Below are positions 30,960-39,462 of a stretch of DNA of 55,080 nt, piece after piece. A model generated the notes under the pieces. It did not search any database and was not told the DNA's origin. It worked only from the letters and a program-made list of their open reading frames with translations. The stretch is from Streptomyces scabichelini (lineage in GTDB: Bacteria > Actinomycetota > Actinomycetes > Streptomycetales > Streptomycetaceae): contig NZ_JAAKZY010000048.1 of assembly GCF_011045015.1 (NCBI RefSeq), forward strand, positions 1 through 55,080, written 5' to 3'. The position numbers and the translations under genes are program-made. Each line of letters begins with the position of its first letter. Within the stretch, counting starts at the first letter, position 1.

Positions 30960-31982
30960 GTGCTGATTGCTCAGCGTCCGTCCCTGACCGAAGAGGTCGT
31001 CGACGAGTTCCGCTCCCGGTTCGTGATCGAGCCGCTGGAGCCGGGCTTCGGTTACACCCTCGGCAACTCCCTGCGTCGTACTCTCCTGTCGTCGATTCCC
31101 GGTGCGGCTGTCACCAGCATCCGCATCGACGGCGTTCTGCACGAGTTCACCACCGTGCCGGGCGTCAAGGAGGACGTCACCGACCTCATCCTCAACATCA
31201 AGCAACTGGTGGTTTCCAGCGAGCACGACGAGCCCGTCGTGATGTACCTGCGCAAGCAGGGCCCGGGTCTGGTCACCGCCGCCGACATCGCGCCCCCGGC
31301 CGGTGTCGAGGTGCACAACCCGGATCTGGTCCTTGCCACGCTCAACGGCAAGGGCAAGCTGGAGATGGAGCTGACCGTGGAGCGCGGTCGCGGTTACGTC
31401 TCCGCCGTGCAGAACAAGCAGGTCGGTCAGGAGATCGGGCGTATCCCGGTCGACTCGATCTACTCGCCGGTGCTGAAGGTCACGTACAAGGTCGAGGCCA
31501 CGCGTGTCGAGCAGCGCACCGACTTCGACAAGCTGATCGTCGACGTCGAGACCAAGCAGGCCATGCGTCCGCGTGACGCCATGGCTTCCGCCGGTAAGAC
31601 GCTGGTCGAGCTGTTCGGTCTGGCCCGCGAGCTCAACATCGACGCCGAGGGCATCGACATGGGCCCGTCCCCGACGGACGCCGCCCTCGCCGCCGACCTG
31701 GTCCTGCCGATCGAGGACCTCGAGCTCACCGTTCGGTCGTACAACTGCCTCAAGCGTGAGGGCGTCCACTCCGTGGGTGAGCTGGTTGCGCGTTCTGAGG
31801 CGGACCTGCTGGACATTCGTAACTTCGGTGCGAAGTCCATCGACGAGGTCAAGGCCAAGCTCGCCGGGATGGGCCTGGGCCTCAAGGACTCCCCGCCCGG
31901 GTTCGACCCGACCGCTGCCGCCGACGCCTTTGGCGCCGACGACGACGCGGACGCGGGTTTCGTGGAGAACGAACAGTACTGA
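30960..31982 (+). CDS. DNA-directed RNA polymerase subunit alpha (stand-alone copy)
   Basis: 340 aa from GTG 30960, ribosome site GGAGG nine bases before. Complete: the N-terminal assembly domain (GFGYTLGNSLRRTLLSSIPG; VEVHNPDLVLATLNGKG) and the C-terminal domain (ELTVRSYNCLKREGVHSVGE; ARSEADLLDIRNFGAKSIDE), with the acidic tail typical of Streptomyces. No residue looks out of place relative to the family as I recall it. The oddity is context: rpoA normally sits in rpsM-rpsK-rpoA-rplQ, and no ribosomal gene is here. So this is probably a second copy. It begins 490 bp to the right of the att array. Confidence 0.97.
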   Translation: MLIAQRPSLTEEVVDEFRSRFVIEPLEPGFGYTLGNSLRRTLLSSIPGAAVTSIRIDGVLHEFTTVPGVKEDVTDLILNIKQLVVSSEHDEPVVMYLRKQGPGLVTAADIAPPAGVEVHNPDLVLATLNGKGKLEMELTVERGRGYVSAVQNKQVGQEIGRIPVDSIYSPVLKVTYKVEATRVEQRTDFDKLIVDVETKQAMRPRDAMASAGKTLVELFGLARELNIDAEGIDMGPSPTDAALAADLVLPIEDLELTVRSYNCLKREGVHSVGELVARSEADLLDIRNFGAKSIDEVKAKLAGMGLGLKDSPPGFDPTAAADAFGADDDADAGFVENEQY

Positions 31983-31994
31983 AGGCTGACGGCG

Positions 31995-32329
31995 TTATGG
32001 ACGGGCTGCCAGGTGGGCCAAGTAGAGGTCCACGAGATGCGCAGCCTCGTCCGGGGTGCGATGGCCGAGCAGTACCGCATCGGCCAGGCCGCCGACCAGA
32101 GCCAGCATCAGATCCGCCTCTGTCGTCGGATCCAGGTCGGCGGCCAGGTCACCCGCGGCCTGCGCCCCCGCCACCAATGTGGCGATCATCTCGCGTAGTT
32201 GGGCGTGGCCGGCTCGGCGATCTCGGGGTCCTTGAGGGCGCGCATCAGGAAAGCGTTGGCCACCAGGGCATCGGTGCGTGTGTTCTCGTCGACCCGCAGT
32301 AGCGCCAGGATCCCCGTGGCTATGTCGGC
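31995..32329 (-). pseudogene. TetR-type regulator remnant
   Basis: Two frames join near 32190: IATGILALLRVDENTRTDAL, ALKDPEIAEPATPNYAR, then MIATLVAGAQAAGDLAADLD, LMLALVGGLADAVLLGHRTP. This is the ligand-binding half of a TetR regulator with one frameshift and no N-terminal HTH. It ends 13 bp from the convergent rpoA stop. Confidence 0.75.
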
Positions 32330-32468
32330 GCGACCACCACGGCGGCATGGAGATGCGGGGATCGAGCGCAAGTAACGTGTCGTGGCGGACGGTCCGCAAG
32401 GCGGTGGAGTGGGTCTGGCCGGAGCCGAGGAAGAAGCCGCCACCGCGGCCGGCGCTGCGTACCAGTCA

Positions 32469-32519
32469 GTGATCGACACCAGCCCGTGACCGACACCAGC
32501 CCGTGATCGACACCAGTCG
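32469..32519. repeat. 17-bp tandem repeat, three units
   Basis: GTGATCGACACCAGCCC repeated at 32469, 32486 and 32503 with one or two changes. Intergenic, between the TetR remnant and RidA. Confidence 0.75.
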
Positions 32520-32573
32520 GATCGACGGGATCCTGTGGGCGGCCCGGGACGCGCCGCGCACTGCGGAAGCGTT

Positions 32574-33011
32574 TCAGGCGGGCAGCTTCGTGTCGACGAG
32601 GAGGCTGATCTCGATGACCTGGCCGGGGAAGGTCAGTTCAGTGACACCGACGACCGTGCTGGCCGGGCGGTGGTCGCCGAAGTACGCGAGGTTGCCCTCC
32701 GCCGTCGCCGCAGCGTTCTGCCGCAGGCTCACCACGTACAGGGTCTGCGAGATGACCTGGTTGCGGGTGGCTCCGTAGTGGTTCAGGACCTTGTCCAGGT
32801 TGGCGTAGGTCTGCTTGAGCTGGGCGGCGAAGTCGCCCGCGTGGCGGAACTCGCCCGCCTCGTCGAGCGAGAGTTGTCCGGAGACGTGGATCAGCTCGCC
32901 GGACTTGATCGCCTGCGAGTAGCCGAAGTCGCTCTCGGCCGGCACGTTGTGGTTGAAGACCGCGTTGTGGTTGAAGACCACATTGTGGTTGAAGACATCG
33001 ATGGTGGCCAT
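32574..33011 (-). CDS. RidA/YjgF-family protein
   Basis: 145 aa from ATG 33011. RidA features: SGELIHVSGQLSLDEAGEF, FAAQLKQTYANLDKVLNHYG, VGVTELTFPGQVIEISLLVD. The usual catalytic Arg position in RidA proper (…RxxxxVxxLP) is not conserved, so it belongs to a RidA-like subgroup rather than the archetypal enamine deaminase. The N-terminus has a tandem VFNHN repeat. Divergent from the HxlR regulator at 33112, which likely controls it. Confidence 0.88.
   Translation of the reverse strand: MATIDVFNHNVVFNHNAVFNHNVPAESDFGYSQAIKSGELIHVSGQLSLDEAGEFRHAGDFAAQLKQTYANLDKVLNHYGATRNQVISQTLYVVSLRQNAAATAEGNLAYFGDHRPASTVVGVTELTFPGQVIEISLLVDTKLPA
32943..32996 (-). repeat. In-frame 18-bp repeat in RidA (VFNHN x3)
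   Basis: Three 18-bp units at 32943, 32961 and 32979 differ by only a few bases and encode VFNHN repeats at residues 6-22. Because 18 is a multiple of 3 the frame is kept; copy number may vary by slippage. Confidence 0.85.
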
Positions 33012-33111
33012 GGGCCCGCCCTTCCGATCTGCTCTCTTGCGGTTACTCGGAAACTGTAGGAGAGTGACCGCTGACCTGGAAGAACGCACTTTTCGGTGAC
33101 TGGGGAACCTG

Positions 33112-33495
33112 ATGGTGACCAAGCAGCTGCTCACGGACCTGCCCGAGGACGCTGACCTGAGGCGCGCGGACTCCCTGGCGCGGGAGATCTTCTCGGACGT
33201 CGCCAACAAGTGGGCGCTCCTGATCATCGAGGCGCTCGGCGAGGGCACCCTGCGCTTCAGCGAACTGCGGAACGAGGTCGAGGGCGTCAGCCACAAGATG
33301 CTCACCCAGAACCTGCGCATGCTGGAGCGCAACGGCCTGGTCGACCGGAAGGTGCACCCCACCGTGCCACCGCGGGTCGAGTACACCCTTACTGAGCCGG
33401 GCCGGGCTCTGCGCACCACGGTCGACGCCATATGCGGCTGGACCAACCAGTACCTCGGTCACATCGAGGGCGCGCGCCGCCGCTTCGACGGCTGA
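33112..33495 (+). CDS. HxlR-family transcriptional regulator
   Basis: 127 aa. Winged helix: SDVANKWALLIIEALGEGTL, RFSELRNEVEGVSHKMLTQN, LRMLERNGLVDRKVHPTVPP, VEYTLTEPGRAL. This is the MarR-related HxlR signature. The 100-bp divergent gap with RidA should contain the operator. HxlR members often sense electrophiles or metabolites; the ligand is not deducible here (no reactive Cys except one near the C-terminus, AICGWTN). Confidence 0.9.
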   Translation: MVTKQLLTDLPEDADLRRADSLAREIFSDVANKWALLIIEALGEGTLRFSELRNEVEGVSHKMLTQNLRMLERNGLVDRKVHPTVPPRVEYTLTEPGRALRTTVDAICGWTNQYLGHIEGARRRFDG

Positions 33496-33553
33496 CGGGC
33501 ACGCGGCACGCAGCACGCGGTCGTCGGGCTCGGCGTCACCTGCCGCCCGCACT

Positions 33554-34048
33554 CCGCGCCCCGGTCCTCGACCGTCCGAGCCCGGGGACGAAGCGGCCCG
33601 CCATGGTCCCGTACTCGACGTAGGCACTGCCGTGACTCGCCCGTGACTCGCCCGGAGGTAGGGCTCTTCGACGACGCGTACCGCCGTGCGTTCGTCTCTG
33701 GTCTACTCCCACGCGCCAGGAGGCGCCCATCGCCCGCTGCGCCGCCGGCGTGCCCGGAGTCCGGTCACGGCCAGGCCGGTGCCGGTTCCGTAAGCGGCCG
33801 GAGCATGCGTGATGAGGACCGGCAGGCCCGCCAGGGTGGCGGTGGGTGCGGTGATCGCGCCGAGCAGCGCCGCCACGAACAGGACGCCCGCCCACCAGGA
33901 GGCCGAGCCGGGCGTGCCGGGGCGTGCCGGACAGCCCGCGGAAGCCCGTATCGCCGGTGCGGCGGCGCTGGAGCACCGCGCGGACGCCGAACGCGGACAG
34001 CAGCCAGATCCCGTACAGCGCGAGTGCCGCTCAGGCCCAGCCGGTCAT
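33554..34048 (-). pseudogene. Isoprenylcysteine-methyltransferase-like membrane protein, broken
   Basis: Starts MTGWA at 34048, overlapping the cation transporter stop, then an in-frame TGA. The frame continues AALALYGIWLLSAFGVRAVL, RTGDTGFRGLSG, shifts frame (GVLFVAALLGAITAPTATLA), and resumes with MGASWRVGVD and a C-terminal AYVEYGTMAGRFVPGLGR. This matches the ICMT-like methyltransferase family in order, but a stop, frameshifts and an internal deletion remove the catalytic half. Confidence 0.75.
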
Positions 34049-34782
34049 CGGCGGTCCGCCTCCTGCTGCGGCGCGCAGCCCGAGCAGTCCGGGCCGCAGC
34101 CACAACTGCCCTGCTCCGCTTCGGAGATGGCGCCGATCGGCACCGCGCAGCAGGTGTCGCCCCGCCATGCCTGACGGCCTTCCTTGACCGCGACGGCAGC
34201 GATCACCAGGGCGGCGATCGGGTCGGCCCACGTCCAGCCCAGCAGGGAGTTGGCCAGCAGGCCGGCCAGCAGCACGGCCGAGAGGTAGGTGCACAGGAGC
34301 GTCTGCTTGGAGTCGGCGGCGGCCGAGGCGGAGCCCAGCTCCCGCCCGGCGCTGCGCTGGGCGGCCGACAGGAACGGCATGACCGCGAGGGAGAGGGCGG
34401 CCAGCATGATGCCGGGGGTTGAGTGCTGCGCCTGTCCGGTGCCGGTCAGGGCGCGGACGGAGTCCACCGCGACGTACGCGGCGAGCGCGAAGAACGAGAG
34501 GGCGATGATGCGCAGCGCGGTCTTCTCCCGGGCCTCGCGTACGGCGTGGTCGGCGGCGGAGAACTGCCAGGCGACGGCCGCGGCGGAGGAGACCTCGATG
34601 ACCGAGTCCAGGCCGAAGCCGATCAGGGCGGTGGAGGAGGCGGCGGTGCCCGCGATGATCGCGACGATCGCCTCGATGACGTTGTAGGTGATCGTGGCGG
34701 CGACCAGGAGCCGTATTCGCCGGGTGAGCGTGGCCCGGCGGTCGGGGGCCGGTGTGAGGTTCACGGACGTCTGCGTGGTCAT
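34045..34782 (-). CDS. Cation diffusion facilitator-like metal transporter with Cys-rich tail
   Basis: 245 aa from ATG 34782. About five or six membrane helices; GFGLDSVIEVSSAAAVAWQF carries the Asp/Glu of the transport site in the position of the CDF metal motif. The cytoplasmic tail ends GDTCCAVPIGAISEAEQGSC, GCGPDCSGCAPQQ, a strong thiol metal-binding site. The start overlaps the stop of the CmtR-like sensor (TGATG). Together they should form a cadmium/lead or zinc export operon. Confidence 0.85.
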   Translation of the reverse strand: MTTQTSVNLTPAPDRRATLTRRIRLLVAATITYNVIEAIVAIIAGTAASSTALIGFGLDSVIEVSSAAAVAWQFSAADHAVREAREKTALRIIALSFFALAAYVAVDSVRALTGTGQAQHSTPGIMLAALSLAVMPFLSAAQRSAGRELGSASAAADSKQTLLCTYLSAVLLAGLLANSLLGWTWADPIAALVIAAVAVKEGRQAWRGDTCCAVPIGAISEAEQGSCGCGPDCSGCAPQQEADRR

Positions 34783-35117
34783 CAGCAGCAGCCCTGCTCG
34801 TCGGCGTCCGGGCAGGTGCGGTCGGCCTCGACGGCGAGGACCGCGCCGCGCAGGTCGTCCAGGGCGTGTCCGAGGCGGGTGTCGGCCAGCTCGTAGCGCA
34901 CGCGGCGGCCTTCGGGGACGGCGACGACGATGCCGCAGTCGCGCAGGCAGGCGAGGTGGTTGGACAGCCGGGTGCGGGAGATCTCCAGCGTGTCGGCCAG
35001 ATCGGCCGGGTGGGCCGGAGCCTCCCGCAGGGCCAGCAGGATGCGGCAGCGGATCGGATCGGCGAGCGCGCGGCCGAAGCGGGCCAGCGCGTCGATGTCG
35101 GAGGCGACGGTCAGCAC
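34782..35117 (-). CDS. ArsR-family metal sensor, CmtR-like
   Basis: 111 aa from GTG 35117; the ATG-type start at 35132 is less likely because the homologous start is VLTVASDIDALARFGRALAD. The helix HLACLRDCGIV contains the two Cys that bind Cd/Pb in CmtR, and the C-terminal CPDADEQGCC supplies the third. Winged helix LEISRTRLSNHLACLRD binds DNA. Probable cadmium/lead sensor controlling the operon and perhaps the divergent region, via the palindrome at 35136. Confidence 0.88.
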   Translation of the reverse strand: MLTVASDIDALARFGRALADPIRCRILLALREAPAHPADLADTLEISRTRLSNHLACLRDCGIVVAVPEGRRVRYELADTRLGHALDDLRGAVLAVEADRTCPDADEQGCC

Positions 35118-35135
35118 CCTTCGAAAGTACACGAC

Positions 35136-35151
35136 TTCCTGAATTCAGGAA
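35136..35151. promoter_or_regulatory. CmtR operator palindrome
   Basis: TTCCTGAATTCAGGAA is a perfect 16-bp palindrome 18 bp upstream of GTG 35117, the usual placement and size of an ArsR/CmtR operator. Confidence 0.75.
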
Positions 35152-35191
35152 ACCTTGAATCATTCGGAGGCGGTGACGGAGAAGCCGGCCG

Positions 35192-36223
35192 TCAGTGCCG
35201 GTGCGGCTCTCCTCGGTGGACCGGGCCGTGTGGGTCCTCGCAGTGCGCCGCGTCGCCCGCAGAGTCGCCGGGCAGGGCCAGCTGCAGCACCTTCTCCGGG
35301 ACGTGGTCGACCTGGAGCGTGGTGTGGGTGATGCCGTAGTCGTGCCGGAGGAGTTCCTCCAGGTCGCGGCGGACGGCGTGGCAGTCGCCGCCGGGTTGGA
35401 CCAGCACGTGGGCGGACAGGGCCAACTGGCCGGAGGTGATCTGCCAGACATGCAGGTCGTGCACCTCGACGACGGCCGGCTGTGCGACGAGCTTGTCACC
35501 CAGCGCGTCCGGGTCCACGTCCGCTGGGGCGGCTTCCAGGAAGATCCGGCCGGACTCGCGCATCAGCCCCCACCCGGCCTTCACCATCAGCGCGACCACC
35601 ACGAGGGTGGCGATGCCGTCGGCGCGGGCGAACCCGGTGAGCAGCACGACCAGACCGGCCACCGCGGTACCGATGAAGGCGAAGAGGTCGTTGAGGATGT
35701 GCTGGTAGGCGCCCTCGACGTTGAGCGAGGAGCGGTTGGCCTTGGAGAGGCACCAGGCGGCCGCGATGTTCACCACGATCCCGGCGAGGGCCGTGCCGAA
35801 CACCAGTCCGCCCTCCACCTCCGGCGGATCGATCAGGCGGTGCACGGCCTCGTACGCCAGCCAGCCGCCGAGCAGCAGCAGGGTCAGGCCGTTGGCCTGC
35901 GCGGACAGTATCTCGGCCCGCTTGAGCCCGTACGTGAAGCCGCCGCGGGCCGGGCGGGCGGCCAGCCGCATGGCGATCAGCGCGAGCACGATCGACACGG
36001 CGTCGGTCAGCATGTGCGCCGCGTCGGAGATGAGGGCGAGGGACTGGGCGATGACGCCGATGACGACCTCGATCGCCATGAATCCGGTGATCAGCGTGAG
36101 CGCGATCACCAGCCAGCGGCGGTCGGCGTCCGCGGAGACGCCGTGGGAGTGCCCGGTGTGCCCGGCGTGCCCGCCCGCACCGTGCTGGTGCCCCGGGCCG
36201 TGCTCATGACGGTGGTCACTCAT
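35192..36223 (-). CDS. CDF zinc transporter (CzcD/ZitB type)
   Basis: 343 aa from ATG 36223. His-rich start (MSDHRHEHGPGHQHGAGGHA, then HTGHSHG), six membrane helices, the paired HxxxD metal sites in SLALISDAAHMLTDAVSIVL and AYQHILNDLFAFIG, and a cytoplasmic ferredoxin-like domain (AVVEVHDLHVWQITSGQLAL) with a His-rich end (HCEDPHGPVHRGEPHRH). Exports Zn2+ (possibly Cd2+ or Co2+) by proton antiport. It lies behind the CmtR unit in the same direction, but with its own 5' region. Confidence 0.93.
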   Translation of the reverse strand: MSDHRHEHGPGHQHGAGGHAGHTGHSHGVSADADRRWLVIALTLITGFMAIEVVIGVIAQSLALISDAAHMLTDAVSIVLALIAMRLAARPARGGFTYGLKRAEILSAQANGLTLLLLGGWLAYEAVHRLIDPPEVEGGLVFGTALAGIVVNIAAAWCLSKANRSSLNVEGAYQHILNDLFAFIGTAVAGLVVLLTGFARADGIATLVVVALMVKAGWGLMRESGRIFLEAAPADVDPDALGDKLVAQPAVVEVHDLHVWQITSGQLALSAHVLVQPGGDCHAVRRDLEELLRHDYGITHTTLQVDHVPEKVLQLALPGDSAGDAAHCEDPHGPVHRGEPHRH

Positions 36224-36519
36224 GCTGTACGCCTTCCCCCTCGCGACGGATGCCTCGACCGCAGTGAAACGCATGGATGCGCGAATCACCAAAGGCTGCA
36301 TCGGTGACCGTTGTCATGTCGGTTAACAGGCCTCTGACCTGCACAAACTTGGCGATCCGTGACTGGCCCCGAGAGACCGCGCCGCGACCTCGACCCTGTC
36401 GTGAACCGGGGACGGAGGTGTCGGCCGGTTCGGACCGGGTCAGGGTGGCATGGGTCGTGCGGTGCGGTGCGGTGTGGCCCGGCCCGTGCGGGCTGCGGTG
36501 GTCGGGGGCGGAGCTGCCG
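36224..36519. other. Intergenic region
   Basis: About 300 bp, no gene. A short GTGCGGTGCGGTGCGGTGTGG run lies near 36458. Should contain the promoter of the transporter and the lipoprotein terminator region. Confidence 0.5.
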
Positions 36520-37029
36520 CTACGGCGCGCTCGGGGACGGGTTCGGGCCCACGCCGCTCAGTTCCCGAACGGTCCCGCCGAGCTTGGCCCGGAACGTCTC
36601 CAGCATCTCCGGCTCTTTCGCGCTGACGACCCAGCGGGAACCAACCAGGTATTTGCCCCCGTAGATGGCGGCGCTGTCCAGCCAGGTCTCTTTGTACTTC
36701 TCCTCGGGGAAGGTGGTGATGAGGTAGTCGGCCTTCTTCGTGTGGCAGAGGCCCTGGCGCAGTTGGTCCGCGTCGATACGAATCTTGGCCTTGCAGCCGG
36801 TCAGGGAGGCGATCACCTCGACCTTGGCCGGGGCCACCACCGCCGCCGCCGGCGCGTCGGAAATCTCCGACGGCTTGCTGCTCGCCGAAGCGCCGTCCTC
36901 ACCACCACCACTGCTGCAGGCCGTGGCCAGGGGAAGGAGGGCCAGGCTTGCAGTCAGAGCGGCGCCACGCACCAGGCGGGTGGTGGGCAGAGTGCGGCCG
37001 GTGCGTCCTCGCTGCGACTTCTCTGGCAC
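36520..37029 (-). CDS. Putative secreted lipoprotein
   Basis: 169 aa from GTG 37029, GGAGAGG before it. Signal peptide with Arg/Lys-rich start, hydrophobic core (GAALTASLALLPLATACSS), then Cys followed by Ser/Gly-rich spacer. The mature domain (VEVIASLTGCKAKIRIDADQ; KETWLDSAAIYGGKYLVGSR) is small and mixed alpha/beta, with two further Cys possibly forming a disulfide. Attached to the outer face of the membrane. No family recognised. Confidence 0.8.
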   Translation of the reverse strand: MPEKSQRGRTGRTLPTTRLVRGAALTASLALLPLATACSSGGGEDGASASSKPSEISDAPAAAVVAPAKVEVIASLTGCKAKIRIDADQLRQGLCHTKKADYLITTFPEEKYKETWLDSAAIYGGKYLVGSRWVVSAKEPEMLETFRAKLGGTVRELSGVGPNPSPSAP

Positions 37030-37278
37030 GTTGCCTCTCCGTGTCCGGTTTGCTCCCGCCCGCATGAGCGGTCAGGCATACGACAAGGGGTACGGGTGAA
37101 ATCCGGTGGACGTTCACCCTGTGTCGGGCGGCTACGGCATCACCGGATGCGGGTTGAAGCCCTGCCGGGGCATCTCCATCCTGGGGTGGGGACGCGCTCC
37201 AGGGTGGGGGCGCAGCCCCATCGCGGAGCGACGCCCGCCGTGCCGATGAGTTTCCGGGGCGGGGCCGGTCTGCAGGGT

Positions 37279-38148
37279 ATGGAGACACACACACTCAAGA
37301 CAGCCGACGCGGACCTCGTCCATGACGTTCGCGGGCCGCTGCCGACCACAGATGGACGCCCGCCCTTGTTCATGATCGGGCTGCCCATGGACGCCACCGG
37401 CTTCGCCGCGCTCGCGGCGCGCTTCCCCGATCGCACGGTTGCCACCTATGACCCGCGCGGGCTCGGTCGCAGCACGCGTACGGACGGTCGGGTCGACCAC
37501 ACGCCGCAGATCCACGCCGACGACGTGCACGCCGTCATCGAGGCGCTCGGGGCCGGGCCGGTCGAGATGTTCGCCAGCAGCGGCGGAGCGATCACCGCGC
37601 TCGCGCTCGTGGCGAAGTACCCCGCGGACGTGACCACCCTGGTCGCGCACGAGCCGCCGCTCATCACCCTCACGCCGGACGGCCCGGCGGCCGTGCGGGC
37701 GCGGGCCGGTGTCCGGGAGGCGTACGAGAAGCGGGGCTGGGGGGCCGGGATGGCCGCGTTCGTGGCCATGACCTCGTGGGAGGGAGAGTTCACCGACGGG
37801 TACTTCGAGCAGCCAGAGGCGGATCCCGCCGCGTTCGGGATGCCCACGGAGGATGACGGCTCGCGTGACGATCCGCTGCTGTCCGACCGGTCATGGGCGG
37901 TCAGCAGCTATCGGCCGGACGCCGACGCGATCGCGGCTGCGCCGACCCGCATCGTGATCGCTGTGGGCGAGGAGTCCAAGGACGTACAGACCGGACGCAC
38001 CTCCGTCGCGACCGCCGAGCTGCTCGGGCAGCGGGTGACCGTGTTCCCGAGCCATCACGGCGGTTTCCTCGACGGCGAGTTCGGATATCCGGGGAAGCCG
38101 GACGAGTTCGCACATCGACTGCGGGAGGTCCTTGACGGCGCCTCGTAA
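37279..38148 (+). CDS. Alpha/beta-hydrolase fold protein
   Basis: 289 aa from ATG 37279. Strands and nucleophile elbow MFASSGGAITALALVAKYPA (Ser in a SSGG context), oxyanion region FMIGLPMDATGFAALAARFP, acid region RIVIAVGEESKDVQTGRTSV, and the catalytic His in FPSHHGGFLDGEF. The elbow lacks the classical GxSxG (A-S-S-G-G). Substrate unknown. Short leader; not obviously in an operon. Confidence 0.88.
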   Translation: METHTLKTADADLVHDVRGPLPTTDGRPPLFMIGLPMDATGFAALAARFPDRTVATYDPRGLGRSTRTDGRVDHTPQIHADDVHAVIEALGAGPVEMFASSGGAITALALVAKYPADVTTLVAHEPPLITLTPDGPAAVRARAGVREAYEKRGWGAGMAAFVAMTSWEGEFTDGYFEQPEADPAAFGMPTEDDGSRDDPLLSDRSWAVSSYRPDADAIAAAPTRIVIAVGEESKDVQTGRTSVATAELLGQRVTVFPSHHGGFLDGEFGYPGKPDEFAHRLREVLDGAS

Positions 38149-38178
38149 GCCACACGAAGGCCAAGCAGGTCCGCGAAG

Positions 38179-39348
38179 TCACTCGCCCGTCTCAACCAGG
38201 TCGGCGGTGCCGATCGTGGTCGGTGTGGCGTGTCCGGACAGGGCGAGGGTCAGGTCGAACTCCGCGAGCAGACAGCGGATCACGTGCTCGACGCCGGCCT
38301 GACCGTCGAGTCCGAGGCCGTACACGTACGGCCGTCCCAGGAGCACCGCCCGCGCGCCGAGCGCGAGTGCCTTGAAGACGTCGTCGCCGGTACGGATGCC
38401 GCTGTCGAACAGCACGGTCAGCCGGTCGCCGACCGCTTCCACGACCCGTGGCAGCGCGTCGGCCGCCGCGATCGAGCCGGCCACCTGACGGCCGCCGTGG
38501 TTGGACACCACGACGCCGTCCATGCCGGCGTCGGCGGCGAGCCGGGCGTCGTCCGGGTGCAGGACGCCCTTGAGGACGATCGGACCGTCCCAGGTCTCCC
38601 GCAGCAACGCCAGATCCGGCCAGGTCTTGGCGGGATCTGCGAACATGCCGACGAAGTGCAGGACGGCCGCGTTCGGATCCTCGAGCACCGGCTTGGCCAG
38701 TCCCGCCTGGAACGCCGGGTCGGAGAAGTAGTTGGCGGTGCCGACGCCGCGCAGGAACGGCAGGTACGCCTGGTCGAGATCGCGTGGACGCCAGGACAGC
38801 AGCGGCGTGTCGAGTGTGACGACGAGCGCGGTGTACCCGGCCGCCTTCGCCCGGCGCAGGAAGCTCAGGGCCACCTCAGGGTCCTTCGGCCAGTACAGCT
38901 GGAACCAGCGCTCGGCGTCCCCCATCGCCTCCGCGACCTGCTCCATCGGCGTGCTGGACGCCGACGACAGGATGTACGGCACGCCCTGCGCGGCGGCGGC
39001 CCGGGCGGCGCCGGACTCGGCGTCCGGGTGCATGATCGACAGCACGCCGACCGGGGCGAGGGCCACCGGGGCGGGCAGGGAGCGGCCGAGGACCTCGACA
39101 GACAGGTCGCGGGCGTGCACGTCTCGCAGCATGCGCGGCACGATCCGCCGGCGCTCCAGTGCGGCCCGGTTGGCACGGGCCGTACTGCCGTCGCCCGCGC
39201 TGCCCGCCACGTAGCCGACCGGGCCGGGGCCGAGCCGCTGTTCGGTGAGCTCCTCCAGCCGGGTCAGATCGGTGGGCAGCCGCGGTACGGCGCCCGACAT
39301 CCCGTTCAGGTAGATCTCGTACTGGAAGTCCGCCCAGTGCTTGGCCAT
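38179..39348 (-). CDS. FMN-dependent alpha-hydroxyacid oxidase / lactate 2-monooxygenase-like
   Basis: 389 aa. FMN/alpha-hydroxyacid signature VLKGVLHPDDARLAADAGMD, GVVVSNHGGRQVAG with the catalytic His and Arg, and RRIVPRMLRDVHARDLSVEV, PVGVLSIMHPDAESGAARAA. The C-terminal VLFDSGIRTGDDVFKALALG with Arg binds the FMN phosphate. Length and sequence fit lactate 2-monooxygenase or a related oxidase acting on L-lactate or another 2-hydroxyacid. Monocistronic, convergent with the hydrolase gene. Confidence 0.9.
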   Translation of the reverse strand: MAKHWADFQYEIYLNGMSGAVPRLPTDLTRLEELTEQRLGPGPVGYVAGSAGDGSTARANRAALERRRIVPRMLRDVHARDLSVEVLGRSLPAPVALAPVGVLSIMHPDAESGAARAAAAQGVPYILSSASSTPMEQVAEAMGDAERWFQLYWPKDPEVALSFLRRAKAAGYTALVVTLDTPLLSWRPRDLDQAYLPFLRGVGTANYFSDPAFQAGLAKPVLEDPNAAVLHFVGMFADPAKTWPDLALLRETWDGPIVLKGVLHPDDARLAADAGMDGVVVSNHGGRQVAGSIAAADALPRVVEAVGDRLTVLFDSGIRTGDDVFKALALGARAVLLGRPYVYGLGLDGQAGVEHVIRCLLAEFDLTLALSGHATPTTIGTADLVETGE

Positions 39349-39462
39349 GGGTCTGCCCCGTCTCTCGTCGTCGAGCCCGTGCCGCTCCCCGACGATACTG
39401 ACCGGTATGAGTGGCCGGCCGTGGGCGTGTCCGGCCCTCGCACGGTAACGGCGTCGGACGTG

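Noticed and set aside
32503..33059. Plus-strand frames over the RidA gene
   Set aside because: Antisense shadows of RidA; they contain the mirrored 18-bp repeat and no ribosome site.
37150..37250. Region before the alpha/beta hydrolase as part of a longer protein (frame from 36277)
   Set aside because: The in-frame extension is antisense to the lipoprotein gene and has no protein character; homology starts at the ATG at 37279.
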